A stretch of DNA of 64,000 bases. Origin: Thermophilibacter immobilis (lineage in GTDB: Bacteria; Actinomycetota; Coriobacteriia; Coriobacteriales; Atopobiaceae). Made by a program: the position numbers and the translations under genes. Position 1 is the first letter of the stretch. Each line of letters begins with the position of its first letter. Shown here in pieces: positions 40,082 to 49,569 of the stretch. The notes beneath the pieces were generated by a model, which had not been told where the DNA came from, did no database searches, and saw only the letters and a program-made list of their open reading frames with translations. The stretch is taken from NCBI RefSeq assembly GCF_015277515.1, contig NZ_CP063767.1, positions 186,001-250,000 of the forward strand, given 5' to 3'.

Positions 40082-41245
40082 CTAGCGGCGCTGGAGGGCG
40101 CGGCGGGCCGTGATGGCGGCGAGTCGCGAGAGGGCGGGTACCAGGACGTCGCGCGTCTCGTGGCTCATGGTACGCGCAGCCTCCACCACAAGGGCGACCG
40201 GCCGGGCGTCTCCCGAGAAGACCTGACGCGCGTCCGTGACTCCCGACGCATCGATCGCGCGAAAGAGTGCCTCCACAACCCGTGGCTCCTCCGCGTCGGT
40301 GAGCGAGTCGAGCCACTCGGCCAGCACGTCGTGCGTGAGAAGCGCGCCGTCAGAGAGTCCGTCTGCGTAGGCGAAGTCGTCTCCGGAGACCTCCCAGGTA
40401 AAGATGCTGTGCTGGTCGATGCCCCGCGCGGTGCTGCGCACAACGAGCGTGGGCGCGGGAGTCTCCATGATCATGCCTACGACGGACTCCTCGGGCACGG
40501 TTCGGTGGATGCGTCCCGCGAGGCGCTCGAATTCCCCGGCGCTGGCAAACCCGGGCTTGAAGCCGGGACCGTCGTGGTCAAAGACGCGTTCGATGCGGGC
40601 GCGAATGCCCTCTGAGCAGCGAAGTGCCGCATAGGTGGCCAGATTTCCGCCTTTGGAGTGACCGCCCACGTAGAGCCGCGCGGGCAGATGGCGGGCCACG
40701 TCCTCGAGGTAGTCGACGGCCAGGCGCTGGGCCGGGACGGGTGGTTCCACGGCCATGTCGAAGTTCTCGCGCCACCCCACGAGCGAGTTGTCTGTGCCAC
40801 GAAAGGCCATGTAGGCAAAGTCGGAGTCGCGCCTTCGCCCGTGCCAGACGAACGTCGTGGCCGAGAACTGCACGTGCGCGGCTCCGTCCATGACGGAGGT
40901 GTAGTCGCAGAGCCTGAGGTCACGGAATCGCGGGCTGGCCACGAGAGCTGCGAGCTCGTGCTTTACGCGCTCGGGCGTGAGCCCGCGAAACATCCCCTCG
41001 AAGAGCTCAGCGCGGAAGAGGTCACAGAAGCGGACGCTCGGAACGCGACGGGCGCGCCAGCGCTCGGTCAGACGGCCAATTGCGCGACTCTGTGAGGGCG
41101 CATCTGTGGAGTGTCCTGACGCCCCGGGAATCACGCCGACGCCGTCGACCATGCAGATTTGGGAGAGCGCCGCGGAGTCCACGGGGCCCAGGGGCCTCTC
41201 GTCAAAGGTGGCGAGTTCGCGCTCGAGATAGGAGAAGAGGTCCAC
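40082..41245 (-). CDS. Mbeg1/DUF2974-type alpha/beta-hydrolase (lipase-like)
   Basis: 387 residues from a GTG at 41245, four bases after GGGAGG. The hydrolase core is visible: DFAYMAFRGTDNSLVGWRENFDMA (oxyanion region), then YVGGHSKGGNLATYAAL, a G-H-S-x-G nucleophile elbow with Ser, and FDHDGPGFKPGF. This pattern is the DUF2974 group seen in Firmicutes and Actinobacteria, with unknown substrate. It starts 33 bases after the znuB-type gene on the same strand and may be read through from the zinc operon. Confidence 0.8.
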   Translation of the reverse strand: MDLFSYLERELATFDERPLGPVDSAALSQICMVDGVGVIPGASGHSTDAPSQSRAIGRLTERWRARRVPSVRFCDLFRAELFEGMFRGLTPERVKHELAALVASPRFRDLRLCDYTSVMDGAAHVQFSATTFVWHGRRRDSDFAYMAFRGTDNSLVGWRENFDMAVEPPVPAQRLAVDYLEDVARHLPARLYVGGHSKGGNLATYAALRCSEGIRARIERVFDHDGPGFKPGFASAGEFERLAGRIHRTVPEESVVGMIMETPAPTLVVRSTARGIDQHSIFTWEVSGDDFAYADGLSDGALLTHDVLAEWLDSLTDAEEPRVVEALFRAIDASGVTDARQVFSGDARPVALVVEAARTMSHETRDVLVPALSRLAAITARRALQRR

Positions 41246-41277
41246 AGAGCCTCCCGGGGACTGGGGTTGTCGCGCAC

Positions 41278-42132
41278 CTAGGCGCTCGCGGATGGGATGG
41301 ATTTTGAGCCCGCGCCGTTGCGTCGGCTGGAAAGGCGCAGGCATGCCCTCACGACGGCGCAGACGGCGAGCGCCGCGATTGCTACGAGGACGATGGTGCC
41401 GCCGGGCTTGGTACCCACGTAGTAGGAGATGACCAGGCCGGCAATGCTGGCGCCCACGCCGATCGCGCACGAGATGACGGTGAGGCCGCGCCAGCTGCGG
41501 GCCACCTGCAGCGCCGCCGCCACGGGCACCACCATGAGGGCCGAGACGATGAGCGAGCCCACGGTCCGCGACGCGATGGAGACCACCAGCGCGCAGGCCA
41601 GCGTGAAGAGGGCCGAGAGGGCCCCGGTGCGCACCCCCGCGAGCCGTGCCGTTCGCTCGTCGAGGGCCACGAGCAGCAGCTGACGACGAAGCGCCACACA
41701 GCCCGCGATCACGGCCGCGCCGATGATCACGACGGCAAGCACCTCGGCGTCGCTCACGGTCACGATGCTGCCAAAGAGGAAGCTCGAGAAGGTGGCCCCG
41801 TTGGGGACAAAACCGGAGAGCACGCCCGCGAGGCCCACGCCAGCTGACATCACGATCGCAATGGACAGCTCGGCGCGGTCGGCGAAGCGCCGACGGATGG
41901 CCTCGATGCACGAGGCGGCCACGAGCGAGGCGACGGTGGCTCCGAGCACGGGGTTCACCCCGGCGATGAGACCGGCCGCCACGCCGGCGAGCGAGGCGTG
42001 GGACAGCGCGTCGCCGATCATCGAGAGCCGGCGAATGACGACGATGACCCCCACGAGCGGAATCGCGGCCCCCAAGATGGCCCCCGCGATGAGGGCACGC
42101 TGCATGAAGCCGTAGGCAAGTAGGTCAGGCAT
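41278..42132 (-). CDS. znuB: Zinc/manganese ABC transporter permease
   Basis: 284 residues with about eight hydrophobic segments. Conserved permease blocks are MQRALIAGAILGAAIPLVGVIVVIRRLSMIGDALSHASLAGVAAGLI, which contains the family GDALSH-S motif, and later SLIVSALMVVPVAAALQ. It forms the channel for the metal delivered by the binding protein. Its start overlaps the ATPase stop by 8 bases. Zinc is favoured over manganese because a Zur-like gene heads the operon. Confidence 0.88.
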   Translation of the reverse strand: MPDLLAYGFMQRALIAGAILGAAIPLVGVIVVIRRLSMIGDALSHASLAGVAAGLIAGVNPVLGATVASLVAASCIEAIRRRFADRAELSIAIVMSAGVGLAGVLSGFVPNGATFSSFLFGSIVTVSDAEVLAVVIIGAAVIAGCVALRRQLLLVALDERTARLAGVRTGALSALFTLACALVVSIASRTVGSLIVSALMVVPVAAALQVARSWRGLTVISCAIGVGASIAGLVISYYVGTKPGGTIVLVAIAALAVCAVVRACLRLSSRRNGAGSKSIPSASA

Positions 42133-42796
42133 GGTCCTCGACCCTTCCGTTCTCGAGCCGAACGACGTGGGCGCCCCTGACGAGCACGCCCAGGCGCGCG
42201 AGGTCGTGTGTCACGAGGAGCGCGGCCGTGCGGTCGTCGTGCAAAAGCGACGGCAGGAGGCGGGCAAAGTCCCGGGCCCCATCCTCGTCGAGGCCGCTCG
42301 TGGGCTCGTCAAGCAGAAGAAGCCCAGGCTGGTTGGCCAGGGCCCGCGCGAGCATGACGCGTTGGAGCTGCCCTCCTGAGAGCTCTCCCATGAGGTGGCG
42401 CTCGAGACCCGTGAGCGACAGGCGCTCCATGAGCTCGTCGGCGCGCTGCCGGGCCTCCCGGTGAGAGCCGGTCACGCTCGCGCGCACCACCTCGCGTACC
42501 GTGGCGGGAAAGCCGGCAAGCCCTCCCGCGCCCGCCTGTGGGACGTAGCCCACGCAGGTCCAATCGTGGAGCGCGCGCACGTCGGAGCCAAGGATGCGCA
42601 CCGAGCCGCTGTCGGGCGCAAGCTCGCCAAAGGCCAGCCGCACAAGGGTCGACTTGCCCGCTCCGTTCTCGCCGATGAGCACGCACAGCTCGCCTGGGGC
42701 CACGGCGAGGCTCGCCCCCTCGAGGACGGGGGCGAGCCGGTTGGGAAAGGCAAAGGTGACGTTTTCGAACGCCAGCGCTGATTCGTGAGATGCCAT
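42125..42796 (-). CDS. znuC: Zinc/manganese ABC transporter ATP-binding protein
   Basis: 223 residues. Walker A is GENGAGKSTL (about residues 38-47), the signature LSGGQLQRVMLARAL and Walker B LLLLDEPTSGLDEDG; VTHD holds the switch His. The short length and sequence fit the ZnuC/MntA group. Ten bases follow the binding-protein stop, and it overlaps the permease start, so it is an integral part of the zur-znuACB operon. Confidence 0.9.
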   Translation of the reverse strand: MASHESALAFENVTFAFPNRLAPVLEGASLAVAPGELCVLIGENGAGKSTLVRLAFGELAPDSGSVRILGSDVRALHDWTCVGYVPQAGAGGLAGFPATVREVVRASVTGSHREARQRADELMERLSLTGLERHLMGELSGGQLQRVMLARALANQPGLLLLDEPTSGLDEDGARDFARLLPSLLHDDRTAALLVTHDLARLGVLVRGAHVVRLENGRVEDHA

Positions 42797-42806
42797 GCGT
42801 TATAGA

Positions 42807-43811
42807 TTAGCTCAGCGCGGCGACGAGCTTGTCGAGGTTGTCGCGCATGACGCTCACGTAGTCCGCTCCCGCGTCGATGTCATCCTGCTCAAGGCCCTCA
42901 AGGGGGTTGAGCACCTCGCAGGTCGCGCCGGTCGCGTCTGCGATGGCCTGGGCGACCTTGGGACTTACGAGGTCCTCCGAGAAGATCGTCTTAACGCCCT
43001 GGTCCTTGACCTGCTCGATGATGGAGGCCATCGTCTGGGCGTCTGGCTCCCCCTCGGCGTCCATGCCGGTGATGGGAATCTGCGTGAGGCCGTAGGCGTC
43101 GCAGAGGTAGCCAAAGGCCTCGTGCGACACGACGATGGTCTTATGAGGTACCTGGGAGAGGCGCTCGGAGTACTCCTTGTCGAGCTCGTCGAGGTCAGAG
43201 GCGTGCTTCTCGTAGTTAGCCTTGTAGTCATCGGCGTGGTCGGGGTCTACCTTGACGAGCGCGTCGCGGATGTTGGCGAGCTCGTGCTTGGCGTTCTTGG
43301 GCGCAAGCCACACGTGCGGGTCGGTGCTGTCGCCGTTGTCCTCCTCGGAGCCCTGGCGCAGCGTGATGCCATCGGAGGCCTTGACGGTCGCGGGGGCCTT
43401 GTCGCCCAGGGAGGCGAGCAGGTCGTCGACCCAGTGCTCCATGTTCGCGCCGTTGTAGACGAGCAAGTCGGCGTTCTGGATCGTGACCATGTCGGTGGGT
43501 GCGGGCTCCCAGTCGTGGGGCTCGGTGCCGGCGGGTGTGAGGTTGGTGAGGTCGGCGTGGTCTCCGGCGACCTTGGTGGCAAAGTCGTAGGGCGCGTAGA
43601 AGCTCGCCACGACGGAGAGCTTGCTGTCCGCGTCAGCGGCGGCGGGCGTCGCCGAGTCCTCGTTGGAAGAGGGCACGGAGCAGCCGGCGAGAAGCGCCGC
43701 TCCCGTCACGCCAAGCGCGGCAGACAGGAGGGACCTCCGCGAGAGCGGACGCCTCCAGAAGCCCTCGTCGGAGTCGCTCGCCTGATACGTGGTCAGTGCA
43801 TGCCTAGTCAT
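42807..43811 (-). CDS. znuA: Zinc/manganese ABC transporter substrate-binding lipoprotein
   Basis: 334 residues from the ATG at 43811, which overlaps the zur stop by 8 bases and follows GAAGGGAAAG. A twin arginine (RRPLSRRSLLSAALG) and lipobox LAGC signal lipoprotein export, possibly by Tat. Metal-binding residues follow the ZnuA/PsaA pattern: His in GTEPHDWEP, His in DPHVWLAP, His in VVSHEAFGYL and an acidic residue in FSEDLVSP. The His-rich loop of Gram-negative ZnuA is replaced by a short acidic segment (GSEEDNGDST). Confidence 0.88.
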   Translation of the reverse strand: MTRHALTTYQASDSDEGFWRRPLSRRSLLSAALGVTGAALLAGCSVPSSNEDSATPAAADADSKLSVVASFYAPYDFATKVAGDHADLTNLTPAGTEPHDWEPAPTDMVTIQNADLLVYNGANMEHWVDDLLASLGDKAPATVKASDGITLRQGSEEDNGDSTDPHVWLAPKNAKHELANIRDALVKVDPDHADDYKANYEKHASDLDELDKEYSERLSQVPHKTIVVSHEAFGYLCDAYGLTQIPITGMDAEGEPDAQTMASIIEQVKDQGVKTIFSEDLVSPKVAQAIADATGATCEVLNPLEGLEQDDIDAGADYVSVMRDNLDKLVAALS

Positions 43812-44250
43812 GTCCGTCTTTCCCTTCTGGGACGCCATCCTCGGCATGGCGACAGTCCTCGCATATCCCACACAGCACGGTCCTGCTCTGGTCGATCACA
43901 AAGCCGTGGTGCTCCCGAACGTGGTCGGCGAAGCCCTGGAGCATGGAGCAGTCGAGCGGAAATGCCCGCCCGCAGTCGAGGCACAGAAGCTGTCCCTGCG
44001 GCTCGTCTGCCGCGGTGTCTATGCGCCGGTAGGACGCTGAGGCGCCCCGCGCGGCAGCCACCTTGGAGACGAGGCCTTCGTCGACCAGCTTCTCAAGCGC
44101 ACGATAGACCGTGGTGCGCCCAATGCGAGCCCCGCAACCGTGCAGGCCATCGAAGACCTCGTCGATGGTCTGGTAGCGATCTGCGTGCGCATTCATGTGC
44201 GACATGACCAACCTGCGCTGCTCGGTGCTGTACTCTGCTCTCTTGCCCAT
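43804..44250 (-). CDS. zur: Fur-family metalloregulator, probably Zur
   Basis: 148 residues. The winged helix (TIDEVFDGLHGCGARIGRTTVYRALEKLVDEGLV) and dimerisation domain with two CxxC zinc sites (CLDC and CGICEDC) are complete. Fur-family proteins bind AT-rich palindromes when metal-loaded and shut off uptake genes. As first gene of an operon with znuACB, and with two matching AT-rich boxes around its promoter, it most likely is Zur and autoregulates. An Mn- or Fe-responsive role is not excluded by sequence alone. Confidence 0.85.
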   Translation of the reverse strand: MGKRAEYSTEQRRLVMSHMNAHADRYQTIDEVFDGLHGCGARIGRTTVYRALEKLVDEGLVSKVAAARGASASYRRIDTAADEPQGQLLCLDCGRAFPLDCSMLQGFADHVREHHGFVIDQSRTVLCGICEDCRHAEDGVPEGKDGHD

Positions 44251-44323
44251 AAAGCCTCCCGGAGTCTTCTCGGAAGTATCGTAGGACTGCGAACCGCCTC
44301 CGTCGATTCAGAAATCCACTTTG

Positions 44324-44398
44324 TAATATGAAAACCAGTTTTAATTATGCACCCGGTCCTGGTGATGTCAATAGAAAATAAAAGTCAATTTCATATTT
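44324..44398 (-). promoter_or_regulatory. zur promoter flanked by two Zur-like boxes
   Basis: Box 1 (44324-44347) has TAATATGAAAA on the left and TTTTAATTA on the right. Box 2 (44375-44398), read in reverse, matches box 1 at 17 of 24 positions. Between them, on the minus strand, TTGACA (44371-44366) and CATAAT (44349-44344) are 16 bases apart. Two boxes bracketing a promoter suggest cooperative metal-dependent repression; binding is inferred. Confidence 0.6.
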
Positions 44399-44420
44399 AA
44401 AAGCAGAAGGAGGAGAAGTG

Positions 44421-44966
44421 CTAGAGCACGGTACGCAGGATGAGGAGGATGAACTGGTCGATGGGCATGGGGTCCTCGTCGACGATCCACGCGCTAATGA
44501 CGGCCACGAGCCCGGAGAGGTAGAACTCGCGTACGACGGCGGACTCTCGCGGGCCAAAGCGTCCGGCGGGCATGACGAAGCGGTCTACGAGCGGCGCGAT
44601 GATCTCCTTGAACCGGCGGGTGAAGGTGGGGTCCCCATGGGGACCCAAAAAGGCGCGCGTGCTCTTGCGCGAGTCCTGGGTCATCTGGAGGATGAGGCCC
44701 ATATGCTGCGAGAACTCAAGGCGCTCCCCCTTGAGGAGACGCTCGTTGACCAGCTGCTCGATGCTTTTCAGAAGATCGTCCTCGGCCTCTTTGAGCAGCT
44801 CGTAGACGTCATGGTAGTAGAGGTAGAAGGTGGCCCGGTTGTAGCCGGCGCGGTCGGTGATCTCGCGCACGGAAAGCTTCTCGAGGGGACGCTTGGCGTA
44901 GAGCTCCAGAAACGCCTCGCGCAGGTTGGCACGCGTCTGCTCAGTGATGCGCGGTTGCTTCTGCAT
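44421..44966 (-). CDS. TetR-family transcriptional regulator
   Basis: 181 residues from the ATG at 44966 (CGAGGAGGCACC before it). The N-terminal HTH is RANLREAFLELYAKRPLEKLSVREITDRAGYNRATFYLYYHDVYELL, with the TetR YNRATFY-YY recognition helix. The C-terminal ligand domain is TetR_C-like, with no family-specific signature. It diverges from an ABC exporter-type pair across 160 bases, so it is the likely repressor of that pair. A small inverted repeat (GACAC and GTGTC, 45006-45026) lies in the gap. Confidence 0.88.
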   Translation of the reverse strand: MQKQPRITEQTRANLREAFLELYAKRPLEKLSVREITDRAGYNRATFYLYYHDVYELLKEAEDDLLKSIEQLVNERLLKGERLEFSQHMGLILQMTQDSRKSTRAFLGPHGDPTFTRRFKEIIAPLVDRFVMPAGRFGPRESAVVREFYLSGLVAVISAWIVDEDPMPIDQFILLILRTVL

Positions 44967-45126
44967 GGTGCCTCCTCGGGTTTGTGAGCGTTTGGAGAAC
45001 CGCGCGACACTTGCCGTCCGGGTGTCAAGCGATATGCCCGCCCTCTTCTGCGGACAGTATACTTCCACGATAGACAACACGCTGTCGAGTGATGAGACGG
45101 CCGAGCGTCGAGCAATCGGAGGCCAG

Positions 45127-45828
45127 ATGCCCTACATCGCGTTCACGGATGTCGTGCGCAGCTACGGTGCGGGAGTCACCCAGATAAACGCCCTCGATGG
45201 CGCGAGCTTCGCGGTGGAGCGGGGCGAGCTTGCGGTCATTCTGGGCGCCTCGGGCGCGGGCAAGACGACGGCCCTCAACATCCTGGGCGGCATGGACGGG
45301 GCCACCTCCGGGCAGGTCGTCGTGGACGAGCGAGACATCAGCGATGCGAACGAGGACGAGCTGGTGCTCTATCGTCGCGCCGACGTGGGCTTTGTCTTCC
45401 AGTTCTACAACCTCGTGCCCAACCTCACGGCGCTCGAGAACGTGGAGCTGGCGGCCCAGATCTGCCCCGACTCGTTCGACGCGGCTGAGACCCTGGGCAA
45501 GGTGGGCCTGGGCGAGCGCCTGGATAACTTCCCGGCGCAGCTCTCGGGTGGCGAGCAGCAGCGCGTCTCCATCGCGCGCGCTCTGGCCAAGAATCCCAAG
45601 CTCCTGCTCTGCGACGAGCCCACCGGTGCCCTCGACTACCAGACCGGCAAGCAGATCCTCCAGCTCCTGCAGGACACCTGCCGCAGGGAGCACATCACGG
45701 TGGTCGTCGTGACGCACAACGCGGCGCTCGCGAACATGGCCGACCGCCTCATCCGCTTCAAGAGCGGCCAGGTGATTGACATGGAGGTCAACCCGGACCC
45801 GCAGCCCATCTCCCAGATAGAGTGGTAG
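45127..45828 (+). CDS. ABC transporter ATP-binding protein (MacB/LolD type)
   Basis: 233 residues from the ATG at 45127, with GGAGG 4 bases upstream. Walker A is [10 protein letters not shown] (about residues 38-47), [21 protein letters not shown] is the MacB-type Q-loop region, the signature is [15 protein letters not shown] and Walker [13 protein letters not shown]. These ATPases pair with FtsX-like mechanotransmission permeases, and the one here begins 3 bases after this stop. A possible -10 is TATACT at 45058. Probably involved in export of, or resistance to, a peptide or lipid-like compound. Confidence 0.9.
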   Translation: MPYIAFTDVVRSYGAGVTQINALDGASFAVERGELAVILGASGAGKTTALNILGGMDGATSGQVVVDERDISDANEDELVLYRRADVGFVFQFYNLVPNLTALENVELAAQICPDSFDAAETLGKVGLGERLDNFPAQLSGGEQQRVSIARALAKNPKLLLCDEPTGALDYQTGKQILQLLQDTCRREHITVVVVTHNAALANMADRLIRFKSGQVIDMEVNPDPQPISQIEW

Positions 45829-45831
45829 GGC

Positions 45832-48800
45832 ATGGCCTCTCCTCGCGGCAGCTTCCACCGGGCCTTTGACCGAGGCGTTCTGCGCACGATCCGGGGCAGC
45901 CTCAAACGCTTCGTGGCGCTCGCCACGATCACGGCCCTGGGCGTGACGATGATCATCGGCCTCAAGGCCGCCTGCGTCGACCTGCGCACCTCCGCCGACA
46001 CCTTCTTTGACGACCAGAATCTCTTTGACGTGCGCGTCCAGTCCACGCTTGGCCTCACCGACGAGGACGTGGCCGCTCTCGCCTCCCTCAACGGAGTCGA
46101 GAATGTCGAGGGAGGCTGGTCGGAGAGCGTCTACACGACCGTGGGCTCGGGCTCCGAGAAGGTCGATGTCAAGGCGCTCTCTCCCACGGGGATGAACGCG
46201 CCGGTGGTGCTCGAGGGGCACCTGCCCACGCGCGACGACCAGATCGCGGTCACCCAGCGCTACCTGGACGAGTCCGGGCTCTCCCTGGGCGATACGCTCA
46301 CCTTTCATGGAGACGGTGACGGCGAGGACGGCTCCACGGAGGTCTTCGAGCGCAAGGAGTACACGATCATCGCGACGGTGCTTGACCCCATGGACATCAA
46401 CGCGGGCGAGGGCTCGATGTCGTTTCGCTCGAGCGGAGGCGCGCAGTACTCCTTCTTCGTCCTGCCCTCCTGCGTGACCTCAGATGCCGCAGACGCCTAC
46501 ACCGTGGCCTACCTCACCGTTGACGGTGCACGCGACCCCCTGTGCTACTCGGACGACTACACGGACGCCGTGGAGCCCGTGAAGCAGAGCATCGAGGACG
46601 CCCGAGAAGAGCGCGAGGCCGCGCGGGGCGCGGGCCTGCGCGCCGATGCCAACCAGGAGATTGACGAGCAGGAGGCCGACGCCCTCTCCCAGCTCTCTGA
46701 TGCCGAGGACCAGATAGACGACGCGCAGGCCCAGCTGGACAGCGGACGCGCCCAGCTCGATCAGGGTCGCTCGGAGCTCTCCTCGCAGGAGGCGTCCGCC
46801 CATGCGCAGCTTGCGGACGCCCAGGCGCAGATCGACGCGAGCTATGCGCAGATAAACGCGGCGCAGGACCAGGTCGACGCCGGCCTGACGCAGCTGGCCT
46901 CCGGGCTCGGCTGCGACGTGGGCGGCATCCCCGCCGCGCTGGCCGCCCAGCATGACCAGCTCGTGGCGGGGAGGGCGAGCGCCGAGACGAGCGCGACGAT
47001 GCTCTCGTCGCTCATGGGCGACGCCTGGCCGGCTGACGAGTGGGCGCGCCTCTCGTCTGTGACCAGTGAGGAGGAGGCCGAGGCTGCGGCGACGGCCTTC
47101 AGCTCGAAGCTCGACCCCTTCATCAATACAGCTACGACCTCGCTCGACGAACTCATCACCTACGTGAGCTCGCCGGAGTTCGGACAGGCCATGGACCAGG
47201 TGGGCAACGTCTACGACAACCTCCCGGACACGGTCAAACAGCGCCTCGACGGGCTTCTCGCCGACGTGCCCGAGGGAGTGCGTGCGAGCCTGCAGGGGAT
47301 TCTGGGCATGTCGCAGGATCAGATGGTCGAGCGGCTCACCTCCGTGCGGACCCAGATGCAAAGCGCCTTCGAGCAGCTCAAGGCCCTTGCTCCCGGCATG
47401 GCGCAGATCGTGGCGGGCGAGCATCAGCTCTCTGAGGCCCAGGCCGGCTACCAGCGGCTCGTTGCAAGCCGGGCGCAGGTCACGGCCGCCCGCGCCGAAG
47501 TCGACGCCGGTGCGACCCAGCTCTCGTCCGAGCGTGCGAGCGCCCTCGCGCAGATCGCCGACGGCTGGGACCAACTGGACGCGAGCGCCTCCACGCTCGC
47601 CGAGGGCCAAGACGAGCTCGCCTCCTCGCGCGCTACCTTCGAGGGCGAGCGCGACGACGCCCTCGCGCAGATCGCCGACGCGCGCGACCAGGTGAGCGAC
47701 ATCCCCGACGCCGTCTGGTACGTCCAGGACCGCTCGAGCCTCGCGAGCTATGCGAGCGTGGACTCGGACGCCTCGTCCATCGAGACCATCGGCACCGTGA
47801 TCCCCATCGTGTTCTTTGTGGTCGCCGTGCTCATCAGCCTCACCACGATGACGCGCATGGTCGAGGAGGAGCGCGAGCTCATCGGCCTGTACAAGGCGCT
47901 TGGGTACAGCAGGGGCCGCATCCTGTCCAAGTACGTGCTCTACGCCCTCGCGGCCTGTGCCGCGGGCGGTCTGGTGGGCAATGTCCTGGGCTTTGTGGCG
48001 CTCCCGGCCATCATCTTCACGATCTTCTCGACCATGTACGCGCTTCCGGGATTCTTGTATGGCTTCGACTTCGTCTACGCGCTGGGGTCGATTGCCGTCT
48101 TCGCGCTCGGGATCGTGGGCGCCACCGTGCTCACGTGCTCCCACGAGCTGCGCGAGTTGCCCGCCTCGCTCATGCGCCCCAAGGCCCCCAAGCAGGGCGC
48201 GCGCATCTTCCTCGAGCGCATCGGTCCCGTCTGGCGCCGGCTCAGCTTCCTGGGCAAGGTCACGGCGCGCAACATCTTCAGGTACAAGCGGCGCTTCCTC
48301 ATGACAGTCCTGGGCATCGCGGGCTGCACGGCACTGCTCGTGACCGGCTTTGGCATTCGCGATACGGTGCTCTCGCTACCCGCGCGCCAGTACGGCTCCG
48401 GGGGCGTGATCGGCTACGACCTCATGGCCGTGACCTCCCCCGACGACCTTGACGCGGTAGCGGCGGACCTCTCCTCCGACGATGCCGTTCTGGACCTGCA
48501 GCGCGTCTACGTGGACCAGCTGACGGCGAGCTACGGGGGCACGCACGAGAGCGTCCAGCTCATCGTGGTGCCCGACGGCTCCTCGCTCGACGGCTACGTG
48601 CGGCTCGTTGACGACACGGGCGACGAGCTCGACCCGAGCGCGGGCACGGGAGCCGTCATCACCAAGAACGCCGAGCAGGTCATGGGCTTCTCGGCGGGAG
48701 ACGAGCTTGAGCTCCAGGACTCCACGCTCGTGGAGGCGAGCACGCAGGTGGACGGCATCGCCCTCAACTACCTGGGCAACACCGTCTTCATGACGCAGAG

Positions 48801-49377
48801 TGCCTACGAGGTCGCCTTTGACGCGACCTGCGAGCCCAACGCCGTGCTCGCACGCCTCACGGGCTCGCCTGACGAGCAGGTGGCCTTTGCCGACCAGCTG
48901 TCCCAGGACGGACGGATGCTCTCGGTGGTCTCCACGCAGAAGCTCGTGTCCGACTTCTCCAGCGCCTTCACGCTCATCAACACGGTGGTCTACGTGATCA
49001 TCGTCCTGGCGGCGGCCCTCTCGTTCACCGTGGTCTTCACGCTGTCCAACACCAACATCTCCGAGCGCGAGCGAGAGCTGGCCACCATCAAGATCCTGGG
49101 CTTCAAACGTCCGGAGGTGCACCGCTACATCAACAAGGAGACGCTGATCCTCACGGGGATGGGCGTGGTCTGCGGCCTGCCCCTGGGCTACGCGCTGGCG
49201 CGCAGCCTCACGTGGATCCTGCGCATGCCCTCGCTCTACTTTGACGTGGTGGTCGATCCCGCGACCTATGTGATCTCGGCGGCATTCGCCTGCGCGTTCA
49301 CGCTCATCGTGAACGCGCTCACCAACCGCTCGCTCGACCGCGTGGACATGGTGGGGGCCCTCAAGAGCGCGGAATAG
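45832..49377 (+). CDS. Very large FtsX/MacB-type ABC permease with coiled-coil extracellular domain
   Basis: 1181 residues. One transmembrane helix near residues 20-45 is followed by a long extracellular MacB_PCD-like portion. This region contains an Ala/Gln/Asp-rich coiled-coil of about 380 residues with repeats such as AQLDSGRAQLDQGRSELS and ARAEVDAGATQLSSERASA. Three helices follow, beginning IPIVFFVVAVLISLTTMTRMVEEERELIGLYKALGYSRGRIL (the FtsX signature). A second FtsX module with its own extracellular domain then ends near the C-terminus (RERELATIKILGFKRPEVHRYI). Such YhgE-like coiled-coil FtsX proteins act mechanically on cell-envelope substrates. Cargo is unknown. Confidence 0.88.
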   Translation: MASPRGSFHRAFDRGVLRTIRGSLKRFVALATITALGVTMIIGLKAACVDLRTSADTFFDDQNLFDVRVQSTLGLTDEDVAALASLNGVENVEGGWSESVYTTVGSGSEKVDVKALSPTGMNAPVVLEGHLPTRDDQIAVTQRYLDESGLSLGDTLTFHGDGDGEDGSTEVFERKEYTIIATVLDPMDINAGEGSMSFRSSGGAQYSFFVLPSCVTSDAADAYTVAYLTVDGARDPLCYSDDYTDAVEPVKQSIEDAREEREAARGAGLRADANQEIDEQEADALSQLSDAEDQIDDAQAQLDSGRAQLDQGRSELSSQEASAHAQLADAQAQIDASYAQINAAQDQVDAGLTQLASGLGCDVGGIPAALAAQHDQLVAGRASAETSATMLSSLMGDAWPADEWARLSSVTSEEEAEAAATAFSSKLDPFINTATTSLDELITYVSSPEFGQAMDQVGNVYDNLPDTVKQRLDGLLADVPEGVRASLQGILGMSQDQMVERLTSVRTQMQSAFEQLKALAPGMAQIVAGEHQLSEAQAGYQRLVASRAQVTAARAEVDAGATQLSSERASALAQIADGWDQLDASASTLAEGQDELASSRATFEGERDDALAQIADARDQVSDIPDAVWYVQDRSSLASYASVDSDASSIETIGTVIPIVFFVVAVLISLTTMTRMVEEERELIGLYKALGYSRGRILSKYVLYALAACAAGGLVGNVLGFVALPAIIFTIFSTMYALPGFLYGFDFVYALGSIAVFALGIVGATVLTCSHELRELPASLMRPKAPKQGARIFLERIGPVWRRLSFLGKVTARNIFRYKRRFLMTVLGIAGCTALLVTGFGIRDTVLSLPARQYGSGGVIGYDLMAVTSPDDLDAVAADLSSDDAVLDLQRVYVDQLTASYGGTHESVQLIVVPDGSSLDGYVRLVDDTGDELDPSAGTGAVITKNAEQVMGFSAGDELELQDSTLVEASTQVDGIALNYLGNTVFMTQSAYEVAFDATCEPNAVLARLTGSPDEQVAFADQLSQDGRMLSVVSTQKLVSDFSSAFTLINTVVYVIIVLAAALSFTVVFTLSNTNISERERELATIKILGFKRPEVHRYINKETLILTGMGVVCGLPLGYALARSLTWILRMPSLYFDVVVDPATYVISAAFACAFTLIVNALTNRSLDRVDMVGALKSAE

Positions 49378-49390
49378 GAGCGGCTCCTTT

Positions 49391-49459
49391 GCCGACCATA
49401 CCCAAACGCCTATTTCGGGTCGATTTTGGACCTCAAACACGCGTTTGGGTATGGTCGGT
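49391..49459. repeat. ACCATACCC inverted-repeat element, copy 2
   Basis: GCCGACCATACCCAAACGC (49391-49409) and GCGTTTGGGTATGGTCGGT (49441-49459) pair at 18 of 19 positions. The 31-base centre includes TTTTGGACCTCAAA, and the outer arms match the element at 34220-34280. It lies between the large permease and the isomerase. Confidence 0.65.
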
Positions 49460-49569
49460 CATGTAGCACGTGTGTGGGCGTGGCCGTTGCAGCCTCGTTC
49501 GCTAAGATGAGAGCAGGCGAGCAATGACCCGCAGGCGTTGAATGAACCCCACGTCAAGGAGGCAGTACG

